DNA from: Oikopleura dioica
Lineage: Eukaryota > Chordata > Appendicularia > Copelata > Oikopleuridae
Direction of reading: 5' to 3'
DNA: 64,000 nucleotides
NCBI GenBank assembly: GCA_907165135.1
Contig: CAJRAX010000008.1
Span: forward strand, 46,604 to 110,603
Shown here: positions 51,430-64,000 of the stretch, one piece after another
Layout of the letters: each line of letters opens with the position of its first letter
Numbering within the stretch: the first letter of the stretch is position 1
Position numbers and translations under genes: made by a program
Notes under the pieces: model-generated
The model's input: only the letters and a program-made list of their open reading frames with translations
Told to the model about the DNA's origin: nothing
Databases searched by the model: none

Positions 51430-54400
51430 AACGCGAGCCCGATTCTGACCAAATTTGGGTTCCTCAGATCTCTGTAAATAACGTAGGACAGCAATTTTTT
51501 GTTAATGTAAATATTTTTAACAGTCACGTGCGGTGTCTTGTAGACACAGGCGCCCAAATAAATATTATTTGTCACAAATACATCCCAAAAAACATAAAAA
51601 TTGAAAAAACAAAAATAAATGTCGTTAACTATTCCGGTGGGAAAATTGATATTATCGGAAAGGTTGAAGCCGAGATAGTTATCGACGAAAAAATAAATGG
51701 TAAATCGACTTTTTACGTAGTTACAAATGATTTTTGCCCGATTTTTGGTGTTCCAGCGCTCATTGATAATGAATTACTTATTAACCTTAAACGTAAACGC
51801 TTAATAAAAATCGGACCTGTGGAAAGATTTGCCCGTTTAAATGAAGTAACTGTAAATTCCTCAGTAAGTGACAATCAAGAAATGCAGATTTATTTAGAGG
51901 ATGAGCCTTATAATGCGTTATCAAAAGAAACATTTTCATTCAGGCCAAAGTCGGAAACGATAATTGATCTTCATGTTCAAAATTTGGCATCAACGAAAAA
52001 TCTTTTCTTTGAACATTCAAATTTAGGAGATTCAAAATTGCAATTGATTCCAAGTTTTCAGACCGTTGATAGTGATTCCCCTATTTTTCGATGTCTTGTT
52101 ATTAATCCTACTGATAGTAATATTAAAATCCACGCTGGTACAATTTACGTTAAACTCGAAGAGGTTGTCGAGATTGCGAGAATAAAGAAAACGAGGAATA
52201 AAAATCTTGACAACCTTGAGGTTGGGCCAATTGAATCACACTCGGTTAAAAGTAAATTTGACGCTCTTACTGATGAATTTTCATTTCTTTTTTTGGACAA
52301 CGATGATCCGCTCCCCGCGTGTAATCTTGAAAAATTTTCGATTAAAACTGAGTCAAAACATCCGATTGCAGTTGCCCCATACAGGACTCCATTCAGTCTT
52401 AGAAATGAAATGTGGACGATGTTAAAACGGGATATGAAAAATGATATAATAGAACGATGTTCAAGTCCATGGAATTCCCCTTGTTTGTTAGTTCGAAAAA
52501 AGGATGGCACATATCGGTTAGTGATCGATTTTCGGCAATTGAATAATGTGACCTATCAACAGCATCATCCTTTGCCGAATCTCGAAGATAGTCTTTCTTA
52601 TCTAGAGAAAAGTAGAATTTTCAGTTCATTAGATTTGATAAAAGGATTTTACCAAGTTTTAATCGAAGAAGATTCTAAGGATAAAACGGCTTTTAGTTGT
52701 GAATTTGGTCAATTTAGGTTTAAGAGAATGCCGATGGGCGCGAAAAATAGCCCATCTCATTTTATGCGAATAATGGACAAGGTTTTAATGGGCACAGAAA
52801 AGACGCAAATCCTTGCGTACATGGACGATCTTCTTTGCCATAGTGTAACCGAGGAGGATCATCTTCTCTGTCTCCGAAAATTTTTTACTATTTGTAGCGC
52901 TAATAATCTTCGAATTCATTCAAGAAAGGCACTATTTTTTCAAAAAACAGTTACTTTTTGCGGGTATGTGATAAGTAGCGGAAACGTTTACCCATCACGA
53001 GATAAGATTAAGGCCATCGAGAATTTAACTATTCCGAAGTCGAAAGAACAAGCTCAAAGTCTTTTTGGACTTTTAAATTTTCATAGACGATTTATAAAAA
53101 ACTTTGCAGCAATCGCGTTGCCAATTACAAAAACCTATCGAAAAAATTTTTGCTGGACCGATGAAGCATCAGATGCACTCAACACGCTCAAAAAATTAAT
53201 TTGTGATAATTCGCTAAAATTAAAAATTGCCCCATCGGACGGAGGGGTATTTGTGCTCGAGACAGACGCTAGTAATTATGGATATGGAGGGGTTTTATAT
53301 ATCTGCGAGCAAAATAATAATCAGGAATCGCACTTTCATAATTCTGACTGTCTCTTACCGGTTATGTATAACAGTGGTAATTTTAATCAATCTCAGGTTA
53401 ATTATACAATCATTGAAAAAGAGCTTCTTTCAGCAAAACTTTGCATGGAAAAATGGTCGGTTTATTTAGCATGTCGTGAATTTCATTGGATTACGGATAA
53501 TAACAATATAAAATACATTAAAACCCTTCGTACTTGTAATCAAAAATTAGCCAGATGGATAACCGATTTACAGTCATTTTCATTTCGAGTCATTAGTAAA
53601 TCATCGAGCAAAATGAAAGTTAGTGATTATCTTAGCCGTCATTCAGTGTCTTATCTTACGATTAATGCAATAAAACTAAATGAAAATCGTTTTCTTGAGC
53701 TTCAAAAGCTTGATTCTACCCTTTCAGAAATACGAAAATTTTTAAAAATCGATCGCTGGCCGAATAATCCTAAGAATGACATTGCTTTTTATCTTCTTCT
53801 TCGAGATAAGCTTGAAATATCAGAAAGTGGTCTTTTAGTGTATAAAGAAAGTCATAATATCTCTCGCGTTTGTGTCCCTCGAGAGCTTGAAGCGGAGATA
53901 ATCGAAAATTATCATAATTACTGTCATGCGGGAATAGACCAAATTTTTGCTAAAATTTCACTAAAATATATCTGGCCGAGAATGAAAATAGGCATAAGGG
54001 AATTTATACGTAGCTGCTCATATTGTCAAAAAGACAAACCAAATTATCATCCAAATAGAGCTCCAACACTTAGTTTTAAAACACCAACTGGCCCCTATCA
54101 AGTTTTTGGATTTGATTTGATTACATTGCGCCCAACTGATAAAGGAAATCGTTATGTAATGGTGATGGTTGATTTTTTCTCAAAATTCGGATACTGTGAA
54201 CCATTAAAATCAAGAAACTCTCATGAATTACTGTCAAAATTCAAAAACGTTATTTTTCGAAACCCGTTTTTTCCGAAATATGTTGTTCTAGATAACGCCC
54301 GCGAACATTCTGAAATAGAACGTTTTATGAGTGAAAACAGTATTGAGCCACATTTTTCGCCTCCAAGACATCCACAAAGTAACGGTCAATGTGAAAATTT

Positions 54401-56013
54401 TAATAGAACTTTGAAAAGTCGATTGCGAGCGAAGTGTAACTATGAGAACTGGGATTTATGTCTGCAGGAAGTCCTTCATGATATAAATAACTCTTCTCAT
54501 TCGGTGACAGGCCTTTCGCCCTTTACAATTCAAACAGGTTTTAGAAATCCCCATCACATTTTCGATCAAAACTTTCGAGATTTTAACGAAAGAGTAGAAA
54601 TAAATTTTGAGTCCATAAAAGATCTAATTGACGAGGAAAAAAAGCAAGACTGGCTAAATTCGCTAATCCATCATTCACCCCGTATAAAATTGGAGAAAAA
54701 GTTCTTTTACGAAATTTCGAAAATAAAAACCATCATTTTTTGGACCATTTGAGATTATTTCTGCTTCAAAAGAAGGAACATGGTACACTGTAAAATCAGA
54801 CAAACAGTTATTTAGGCGTCACGCTGATGACCTTAAAAATTTCATTCTCGATTAGATAACCCTAGAATTAATCAAGCCCCGGAACCGGAAATTCCTGAAA
54901 TTGAAAAAATTTCGCCAGATCACATTTTTACGATCAGCCCCCAACCTTTTCTTATTTTTCTGCATCATCGCCCCTGGAAACCGATTCATTTGAAGTCAAA
55001 AAGACATGGCCCTTGATAAACTTTCATCGGCTTGTGTCGATGGGATTTTCGAAAATATTTTTACTCAATTTATAGTCGATGCGCTTTCAGAAAATTTAGA
55101 GGAGAGCGCTTCATCCTTAGAAGATGAAAGTTCTATTATTTCTGTTATCGAAAACGAGGGCGAATTTGAGATTTTGGAACGAGAACAAATTAATAATTTA
55201 AGCGGTATATTGCCAAATCCAGTTAGGCAACTAGAATTTTCTACCGATTCAGAGTTCGAAATTGAAACAAACAGTGAGTTATGGGAAATAACCATCGATT
55301 CGGACCCTGAAACGGTAGAAAAAAGTCCTAAATTACTATCTTATGATAAACTACAATTGACGCAAAATGATCGGCTTGTCACTCCAAAAGACTCTGATAT
55401 TGACCCAATAAGAAAACTTGCATATAAAGCCAAAAGAGAGCGGGAATCTTCAAAAGACTCTGCCCCAAGCCCAAAAAGCAAATACAAATTTTGAAGCAAA
55501 TTTTTTGAAATTGAAAACATGTCGATAGTTATAAAATTGGAAAATGAAAATATGGGATTTTTGAAAAACTGGATCGGGAATATGAGGCCTTTGCTGCAGA
55601 CATGATGGTCGAAAATGGTTGTATTTTAAGGCTGAGTGAGCTTGCGAAAGATAATCTTATGTTTATTTTATGGAAATTTGAAATTGAATTTTCGGAAACA
55701 GAAAATGTAGGAGAGTTAAGATTAAAAATTCGAGACTATATTCAATCAAATCATCCAAATTGGCGAAAAACAAATTCAGGAGACCTTCTCTTTTTTCAAT
55801 CTTGCATTTGAGAGAACGGAAGCGTCTCTCTGAATTAAACAAACCCGAGTTAAAAGTTTTGATAGCTCAATTTAATCTGTCTGAAAAATGTATTCCTTCA
55901 AAACTGTCAAAAATGAATTATTACGATTTATTGATGAAAAATTTCTTCTTCTTTTCCCAAATCATCCACGAGAAAATGATGAGCTTATTTTTGAACCAAA
56001 AACAGATATTTAA
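51420..56013 (+). pseudogene. pol: Pol polyprotein, element E (frameshifted after integrase core)
   Basis: Open from the frameshift site (ATG in frame at 51381) to 54752, with protease LVDTG, reverse transcriptase YMDD, RNase H ETDAS, HX3H...CX2C finger and all three integrase acids (FDLIT, LDNARE, NGQCEN), very close to element A. Near 54641 an A-run is one base shorter than in A and the frame is lost before the GPF module. Further one-base losses are seen near 54837, 55003, 55475, 55560, 55795 and 55910, mostly in homopolymers, so the acidic tail and both SAP-like repeats survive only as pieces (55006-55494, 55602-55811, 55760-56023). SSIISVIENE and KRERESSKDS are still readable. Confidence 0.93.
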
Positions 56014-56082
56014 TAGTTCTTGAATAATCGATAAAAACAGAACATCAAAACAAAAAATATATAAAAACAAAAATCAAAAATT

Positions 56083-56099
56083 CCCTGGCGGGGCCATAC
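56083..56099 (+). promoter_or_regulatory. Inverted repeat abutting the 3' LTR (element E)
   Basis: CCCTGGCGGGGCCATAC, TGGC pairing with GCCA, directly before the LTR. The 70 bp before it are A-rich with no other feature. Confidence 0.7.
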
Positions 56100-57145
56100 T
56101 AATATCGATCAATGCAAGAACAGAAAAAATAAAAATTGAATATTCCTTTCACGGCCGACTTTCGTCAATTTGGATTGATTTTTGTAGGAATTCACAGATT
56201 AATTGCTGCTGTTTATTTTGCCTTGAACCCTTAACTAAGTGGGTAATTGATGAAAATTAATTTAAGTTAATTCTAGTTAATTAAGGGTTCAGGGATTAAT
56301 TTTCAGTAGTGGTTCGGGAGTTAAGGTTTCTTTGGCGCTACGGTGCTTTCACAATTTCAATTGCATGAAAAAGGATGATAGTTAAAACGCATTAAAATCA
56401 CAATATCGATTTCTTTTATCTTTAGAAAAATTACTCTTCCTTGATTTCAGTTTTATTTTAAAATTACTGGTAATTATTTACTGCAACGATTCTCGCTGGA
56501 ATTCTTCTTGATGGCAATTGCTGTATGTTCTCATCCACTAGCTGAGTTCCGCATTGCGGCTTGACACTGTGACCCCGTGCACCTCGGGATGGCGGTGTCT
56601 GTAAGTGCTCCTGGTAGGCGACGGTTTTATGAATCCTTTTTCGGCTCGAATTTAGATCGACTGGTCATCCTTCTTCTTTAACGACGAAAATGCACTTTCT
56701 TCAACCTCGACGGCAACTGCTTCAACGACAAAAACGACAAAACCGACAAATACAAGATGGAAATGGACAAACGCTCTGGACAGACGACGATTATGGAACT
56801 GGACTGGCTTGCGAATCTTTATCAAAGTGTGATATGGTCACATAGTGAGAAGTTGATCACTTTGATAAAATTGGAATGGAATTGCTGCTAATTATGAAAA
56901 ATCGGATGAACTTGAATGGCGGAAGCGAAAGCGGCTTGCCATATTTGGAAAGAAAAACAACTGCGCGAAAGGCGCTTCACCATATTTGGAAGTAAAAACA
57001 TCTGCGCGAAATGCGAAATTCGAAAATTTGTAAAATCGAAAATCAGTCTCTTTCTTCAACCAAATAATATAGCAGCATTCCGAATTTTCTAGTGTTTTCT
57101 TTCGCAAGTGGCAGTTAGCTTAGAGATAAGGACCAGACGGTATCA
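56100..57145 (+). repeat. Element E 3' LTR
   Basis: 1046 bp; visible differences from the 5' LTR are AAATTC for AAATTT near 57020 and GGCAG for GGCAA near 57114. Followed by the ATGAC duplication. Confidence 0.95.
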
Positions 57146-60100
57146 ATGACCATCGAAAAAAAAATTTTTTTTTTGGTTTTTTTTTCTGTTGGGTTTGAGA
57201 GGCTCATAATCAACCAAAATGATACTCGGGAGACGGCAGAAACGCTGCAAATAAAAAGGGCAAAAAAGAAATTTCAAAATTTTGACCTCGTTTTTGGGCG
57301 ATTCATGATAACGATGACCATCGAAAGAAATTTTTTTGAATTATTTTCTGTTGGGTTTGAGAGGCTCAGAATCAACCAAAATGACGCTCGGATGACGGCA
57401 GAAATGCTGCAAATATAATTAGAGCAAAAACGAATTTTCAAAATTTTGACCTCATTTTTGGGCGATTCATGATAACGATGACCATCGAAAAAATTTTTTT
57501 GGTTTTTTTTTCTGTTGGGTTTGAGAAGCTAAGAATCAACCAAAATGACGCTCGGAGGACGGCAGAAACGCTGCAAATAAAATTAGAGCAAAAAACGAAA
57601 TTTCAAAATTTTGACCTCGTTTTTGGGCGATTCATGATAACGATGACCATCGAAAAAAAAATTTTTTTTTTGAATTTTTTTTCTGTTGGGTTTGAGAGGC
57701 TCAGAATCAACCAAAATGACACTCGGAAGACGGCAGAAACGCTGCAAATAAAAAAAGGGGAAAAAACGAAATTTCAAAATTTTGACCTCGTTTTTGGGCG
57801 ATTCATGATAACGATGACCATCGAAAAGAAATTTTTTTTTTGAATTATTTTCTGTTGGGTTTGAGAGGCTCAGAATCAACCAAAATGACGCTCGGATGAC
57901 GGCAGAAATGCTGCAAATAAAATTAGAGCAAAAAACGAAATTTCAAAATTTTGACCTCGTTTTTGGGCGATTCATGATAACGATGACCATCGAAAAAAAA
58001 AATTTTTTTTTGAATTATTTTTTCTGTTGGGTTTGAGAGGCTCAGAATCAACCAAAATGACGCTTGGATGACTGCAGAAATGCTGCAAATATAATAAGAG
58101 CAAAAAACGAATTTTCAAAATTTTTTGTGTGAATTCGGGGAGTATTTTGAGGCTTAGTTTGAGCTCAATTTCGCCGGTGACACTTATCAAAATTTTTTTT
58201 TTCTCTCTTTTACCGGTATTGTATCAGAATCAACCAAAATGACGCTCGGGAGACGGCAGAAACGCTGCAAATAAAATTAGAGCAAAAAACGAAATTTCAA
58301 AATTTTGACCTCGTTTTTGGGCGATTCATGATAACGATGACCATCGAAAAAATTTTTTTGAATTTTTTTCTGTTGGGTTTGAGAGGCTCAGAATCAACCA
58401 AAATGACGCTCGGATGACGGCAGAAATGCTGCAAATAAAATTAGAGCAAAAACGAAATTTCAAAATTTTGACCTCGTTTTTGGGCGATTCATGATAACGA
58501 TGACCATCGAAAAAAAAATTTTTTTTTTGAATTATTTTTTCTGTTGGGTTTGTGAAGCTCAGAATCAACCAAAATGACGCTCGGAAGACGGCAGAAACGC
58601 TGCAAATAAAATTAGAGCAAAAACGAAATTTCAAAATTTTGACCTCGTTTTTGGGCGATTCATGATAACGATGACCATCGAAAAAATTTTTTTGAATTTT
58701 TTCTGTTGGGTTTGAGAGGCTCAGAATCAACCAAAATGACGCTCGGAAGACAGTAAAAACGCTGCAAATAAAATAAGGGCAAAAACGAAATTTCAAAATT
58801 TTGACCTCGTTTTTGGGCGATTCATGATAACGATGACCATCGTAAGATAATTTTTTGAATTATCTTCTGTTGGGTTTGAGAGGCTCAGAATCAACCAAAA
58901 TGACGCTCGGATGACGGCAGAAATGCTGCAAATATAATAAGAGCAAAAAACGAATTTTCAAAATTTTGACCTCGTTTTTGGGCGATTCATGATAACGATG
59001 ACCATCGAAAAAAAAATTTTCTTTTTGGTTTTTTTTTCTGTTGGGTTTGAGAGGCTCATAATCAACCAAAATGATACTCGGGAGACGGCAGAAACGCTGC
59101 AAATAAAATTAGGGCAACAAACGTAATTTCAAAATTTTGACCTCGTTTTTGGGCGATATATGATAACGATGACCATCGAAAAAAAATTTTTTTTTTGAAT
59201 TTTTTTTCTGTTGGGTTTGAGAGGCTCAGATTCAACCAGAATGACGCTCGGATGACGGCAGAAACGCTGCAAATAAAATAAGGGCAAAAAACGAAATTTC
59301 AAAATTCTGAACTCGTTTTTGGGCGATTCATGATAACGATGACCATCGAAAAAAAAATTTTTTTTTTGAATTTGTTTTTCTGTTGGGTTTGAGAAGCTCA
59401 GAATCAACCAAAATGACGCTCGGAAGACGGCAGAAACGCTGCAAATAAAATAAGGGCAAAAAACGAAATTTCAAAATTTTGACCTCGTTTGTGGGCGATT
59501 CATGATAACGATGACCATCGAAAAAATTTTTTTGAATTATTTTCTGTTGGGTTTGAGAGGCCCAGAATCAACCAAAATGACGCTTGGATGACTGCAGAAA
59601 TGCTGCAAATATAATTAGAGCAAAAAACGATTTTTCAAAATTTTGACCTCGTTTTTGGGCGATTCATGATAACGATGACCAGCGAAAAAAAAATTTTTTT
59701 TTTTGGTTTTTTTTTCTGTTGGGTTTGAGAGGCTCATAATCAACCAAAATGATACTCGGGAGACGGCAGAAACGCTGCAAATAAAATAAGGGCAACAAAC
59801 GTTATTTCAAAATTTTGACCTCGTTTTTTGGCGATTCATGATAACGATGACCATCGAAAAAAATTTTTTTGAATTTTTTCTGTTGGGTTTGAGAGGCTCA
59901 GAATCAACCAGAATGACGCTCGGATGACGGCCGAAACGCTGCAAATAAAATAAGGGCAAAAACGAAATTTCAAAATTCTGAACTCGTTTTTGGGCGATTC
60001 ATGATAACGATGACCATCGAAAAAAATTTTTTTTTTAGAATTTTTTTTCTGTTGGGTTTGAGAAGCTAAGAATCAACCAAAATGACGCTCGGAAGACAGC

Positions 60101-63100
60101 AGAAACGCTGCAAATAAAATAAGGGCAAAAAACGAAATTTCAAAATTTTGACCTCGTTTTTGGGCGATTCATGATAACGATGACCATCGAAAAAAAATTT
60201 TTTTTTGGTTTTTTTTTCTGTTGGGTTTGAGAGGCTCAGAATCAACAAAAATGATACTCGGAGACGGCAGAAACGCTGCAGATAAAATAAGGGCAAAAAA
60301 CGAACTTTCAAAATTTTGACCTCGTTTTTGGGCGATTCATGATAACGATGACCATCGTAAGATAATTTTTTTTTGAATTATCTTCTGTTGGGTTTGAGAG
60401 GCTCAGAATCAACCAAAATGACGCTCGGATGACGGCAGAAATGCTCCAAATATAATAAGAGCAAAAACGAATTTTCAAAATTTTGACCTCGTTTTTGGGC
60501 GATTCATGATAACGATGACCATCGAAAAAAATTTTTTTGGTTTTTTTCTGTTGGGTTTGAGAGGCTCATAATCAACCAAAATGATACTCGGGAGACGGCA
60601 GAAACGCTGCAAATAAAATTAGGGCAACAAACGTAATTTCAAAATTTTGACCTCGTTTTTGGCGATTCATGATAACGATGACCATCGAAAAAAATTTTTT
60701 TGAATTTTTTTCTGTTGGGTTTGAGAGGCTCAGAATCAACCAGAATGACGCTCGGATGACGGCCGAAACGCTGCAAATAAAATAAGGGCAAAAAACGAAA
60801 TTTCAAAATTTTGAACTCGTTTTTGGGCGATTCATGATAACGATGACCATCGAAAAAAATTTTTTTTTTAGAATTTTTTTTTCTGTTGGGTTTGAGAAGC
60901 TCAGAATCAACCAAAATGACGCTCGGAAGACGGCAGAAACGCTGCAAATAAAATAAGGGCAAAAACGAAATTTCAAAATTTTGACCTCGTTTTTGGGCGA
61001 TTCATGATAACGATGACCATCGAAAAGAATTTTTTTGGTTTTTTTTTCTGTTGGGTTTGAGAGGCTCAGAATCAACAAAAATGATACTCGGAGACGGCAG
61101 AAACGCTGCAGATAAAATAAGGGCAAAAAACGAACTTTCAAAATTTTGACCTCAATTTTGGGCGATTCATGATAACGATGACCATCGAAAAAAAATTTTT
61201 TTTTTTGAATTTTTTTTTTCTGTTAGGTTTGAGAGGCTTAAAATCAACCAAAATGACGCTCGGGAGACGGCAGAAACGCTGCGAATAAAATTAGGGCAAT
61301 AAACGAAATTTCAAAATTTTGAGCTCGTTTTTGGGCGATTCATGATAACGATGACCATCGAAAAAAAAATTTTTTTTTTGATTTTTTTTTCTGTTGGGTT
61401 AAAGAGGCTCAGAATCAACCAAAATGACACTCGTAAGACGGCAGAAACGCTGCGAATAAAATTAGGGCAATAAACGAAATTTCAAAATTTTGAGCTCGTT
61501 TTTGGGCAATTCATGATAACGATGACCATCGAAAAAAAAATTTTTTTTTTGAATTTTTTTTCTGTTGGGTATTAGAGGCTCAGAATCAACCAAAATGACG
61601 CTCGGAAGACAGCCAAAACGCTGCAAAAAAAATAAGGGCAAAAAACAAAATTTCAAAACTTTGACCTCGTTTTTGGGCGATTCATGATAACGATGACCAT
61701 CGAAAAAAAATTTTTTTTTTGAATTTTTTTTCTGTTGGGTTTGAGAGGCTCAGATTCAACCAGAATGACGCTCGGATGACGGCAGAAACGCTGCAAATAA
61801 AATAAGGGCAAAAAACGAAATTTCAAAATTTTGACCTCGTTTTTGGGCGATTCATGATAACGATGACCATCGAAAAAAAAATTTTTTTTTTGAATTTGTT
61901 TTTCTGTTGGGTTTGAGAAGCTCAGAATCAACAAAAATGACACTTGGGAGACGGCAGAAACGCTGCAAATAAAAATAGGGCAACAAACGTAATTTCAAAA
62001 TTTTGACCTCGTTTTTGGGCGATTCATGTTAACGATGACCATCGAAAAAAAAATTTTTTTTTTGAATTTTCCTTCTGTTGGGTTTGAGAGGCTCAGAATC
62101 AACCAGAATGACGCTCGGATGACGGCAGAAACGCTGCAAATAAAAAAGGGGAAAAAACGAAATTTCAAAATTTTGACCTCGTTTTTTTGGCGATTCATGA
62201 TAACGATGACCATCGAAAAAAAATTTTTTTTTTGAATTATTTTCTGTTGGGTTTGAGAGGCTCAGAATCAACCAAAATGACGCTCGGATGACGGCAGAAA
62301 TGCTGCAAATAAAATTAGAGCAAAAACGAAATTTCAAAATTTTGACCTCGTTTTTGGGCGATTCATGATAACGATGACCATCGAAAAATATTTTTTTTGA
62401 ATTTATTTTTCTGTTGGGTTTGAGAAGCTCAGAATCAACCAAAATGACGCTCGGAAGACGGCAGAAACGCTGCAAATAAAATTAGAGCAAAAACGAAATT
62501 TCAAAATTTTGACCTCGTTTTTGGGCGATTCATGATAACGATGACCATCGAAAAAATTTTTTTGAATTTTTTTCTGTTGGGTTTGAGAGGCTCAGAATCA
62601 ACCAAAATGACGCTCGGAAGACAGCAGAAACGCTGCAAATAAAATAAGGGCAAAAACGAAATTTCAAAATTTTGACCTCGTTTGTGGGCGATTCATGATA
62701 ACGATGACCATCGAAAAATTTTTTTGAATTATTTTCTGTTGGGTTTGAGAGGCTCAGAATCAACCAAAATGACGCTTGGATGACTGCAGAAATGCTGCAA
62801 ATATAATTAGAGCAAAAAACGAATTTTCAAAATTTTGACCTCGTTTTTGGGCGATTCATGATAACGATGACCAGCGAAAAAAAAATTTTTTTTTTTGGTT
62901 TTTTTTTCTGTTGGGTTTGAGAGGCTCATAATCAACCAAAATGATACTCGGGAGACGGCAGAAACGCTGCAAATAAAATTAGGGCAACAAACGTAATTTC
63001 AAAATTTTGACCTCGTTTTTGGGCGATTCATGATAACGATGACCATCGAAAAAAAAAATTTTTTTTTTTGAATTTTTTTTCTGTTGGGTTTGAGAGGCTC

Positions 63101-63600
63101 AGAATCAACCAGAATGACGCTCGGATGACAACCGAAACGCTGCAAATAAAAAAGGGCAAAAACGAAATTTCTAAATTTTGACCTCGTTTTTGGGCGATTC
63201 ATGATAACGATGACCATCGAAAAAATTTTTTTGAATTTTTTTCTGTTGGGTTTGAGAAGCTCAGAATCAACCAAAATGACGCTCGGAAGACGGCAGAAAC
63301 GCTGCAAATAAAATTAGAGCAAAAACGAAATTTCAAAATTTTGACCTCGTTTTTGGGCGATTCATGATAACGATGACCATCGAAAAAAATTTTTTTATGA
63401 ATTTTTTTCTGTTGGGTTTGAGAGCCTAAGAATCAACCAAAATGACACTTGGGAGACGGCAGAAACGCTGCAAATAAAATAAGGGCAAAGAACGAAGTTT
63501 CAAAATTTTGACCACGTTTTTGGGCGATTCATGATAACGATGACCGTTGAAAAAAAAATTTTTTTATGATTTTTTTTCTGTTGGCTTTGAGAGGCTCAGA
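57146..63600. repeat. Satellite array, segment 6 and array edge
   Basis: About 38 units, again mixing short- and long-homopolymer blocks. Includes one LTR-fragment unit (58125) and two GACCAGCGAAA variant units (59678 and 62868). Units near the end are more diverged (CAAAGAACGAAG, GACCACG, GACCGTTGAAA, TTTTTATGA), as expected at an array edge. The last recognisable satellite bases are GAGAGGCTCAGAAC at about 63588-63601. Confidence 0.95.
58125..58226 (-). repeat. Captured LTR fragment in the satellite, copy 5
   Basis: Same fragment and junctions as at 1436; shares TACCGG with the copy at 37525. Confidence 0.9.
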
Positions 63601-63604
63601 ACTT

Positions 63605-64000
63605 CACCGAGAGAGGTGACCTTCTCCTCGTATCAGTTATGACGGGGGTCTGTTTGAAGTAAATAGAGAAAGGCGACCTTCTCCTCGGGTCCCTTTGGCC
63701 GGGGTCCGACTGAACTTAGCAGAGAGAGGTGACATTCTTCTTAGGTCAAATTGGCCGGACGTCCGACTTAACTTAACTCTAGTTACGTCGGACCCCGGCC
63801 AAACTGACCCGAGGAGAAGATCACCTCCTTCGGCTCAGTTCACTTTGACCTCCGCCGAAACTGACCAGAGGAAAAGGTCACTTTTCTCGGTCCAGTTAAG
63901 TCGGTCCTCCGGCCGAATTGACCCGAGAAGAAGGTCAACTCCATCGGTTCAATTCAGTCGGACCCCATGCCAACTTGACAAGAGGCGTAGGTCACCTCTC
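63605..64000. repeat. Inverted repeat made of 57-bp tandem units
   Basis: Three direct units at about 63607, 63662 and 63719 (GGTGAC or GGCGAC at 63615, 63672, 63729, exactly 57 bp apart) carry GAGAGAGGTGACCTTCTCCTCG and GGCCGGGGTCCGACT. After a short centre (63776-63785) the reverse complement runs through 63788, 63844, 63900 and 63957 (GTCGGACCCCGGCC, CGAGGAGAAG, TCACCTC) and leaves the window. GC-rich and unrelated to the satellite. It resembles the terminal arms of a fold-back type transposon or two opposed tandem arrays; which one cannot be told here. Confidence 0.8.

Larger units (their letters stand above)
49263..57145 (+). mobile_element. Element E: Ty3/Gypsy-type LTR retrotransposon with frameshifted pol
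   Basis: 7.9 kb, close relative of element A. LTRs 49263-50308 and 56100-57145 are both 1046 bp and differ at about two positions by eye, the most similar pair in the window. Target duplication ATGAC at 49258-49262 and 57146-57150. Gag and the first 1080 or so codons of pol are open; the end of pol has many one-base losses in homopolymers. That is odd for such a young insertion. Confidence 0.96.

Noticed and set aside
57146-63600. CRISPR-like regular repeats
   Set aside because: There are no unique spacers; whole 160-172 bp units repeat, with eukaryotic LTR elements inserted.
63605-64000. Telomeric repeat at the window end
   Set aside because: Units are 57 bp, GC-rich and in inverted orientation, with no short G-rich telomere repeat.

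Overview
The window is eukaryotic repeat DNA, probably from an invertebrate animal. It is AT-rich, built on a satellite array and filled with LTR retrotransposons; no host gene, tRNA or rRNA is recognisable. I cannot name the species.

Layout. The base layer is a head-to-tail satellite with a unit of about 160-172 bp, in six segments (1-6232, 14134-15156, 24580-29443, 37380-38749, 44367-49262, 57146-63600). Variant units recur in the same order at about 3-4 kb, so the array has higher-order repeats. One variant unit carries a roughly 100-bp piece of retrotransposon LTR that was captured and then amplified with the array (five copies). At the right edge the satellite stops at about 63600 and meets a different repeat: 57-bp units arranged as a large inverted repeat that runs off the window.

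Five Ty3/Gypsy-type LTR elements (A to E, left to right) interrupt the array and make up about 38.8 kb: A 6233-14133 (+), B 15157-24579 (-), C 29444-37379 (-), D 38750-44366 (-), E 49263-57145 (+). Each has full-length, nearly identical LTRs (1.03-1.55 kb) and a 5-bp target duplication. Gag has two CCHC knuckles. Pol has the order protease, reverse transcriptase, RNase H, integrase, and then a long acidic tail ending in two SAP-like repeats. A and E are close relatives, C and D are cousins, and B is distant with an unrelated LTR. C is intact by eye. A has intact frames but an altered frameshift site. B and E carry frameshifts. D has lost about 2.2 kb (reverse transcriptase catalytic half, RNase H, integrase).

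Most notable. All five insertions, from several families and in both orientations, fall in the same 18 bp of the satellite unit (GATTCA-TGATAAC-GATGAC), beside its A/T tract. The elements share unusual features: the gag start codon straddles the LTR end and the presumed primer-binding site, so there is no leader; the 3' LTR is preceded by a conserved small inverted repeat instead of an adjacent polypurine tract; and pol ends in a SAP-like tail. The LTRs of A, C, D and E also share RNA-like stems with compensatory changes and a 41-bp-phased series of CArG boxes. My reading is a lineage of satellite-homing Ty3/Gypsy elements. That is inference; the coordinates and motifs are read directly from the sequence.

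Caution. Many frame breaks, and much of the satellite length variation, are contractions of homopolymer runs clustered in patches, so some apparent pseudogenisation may be consensus error.
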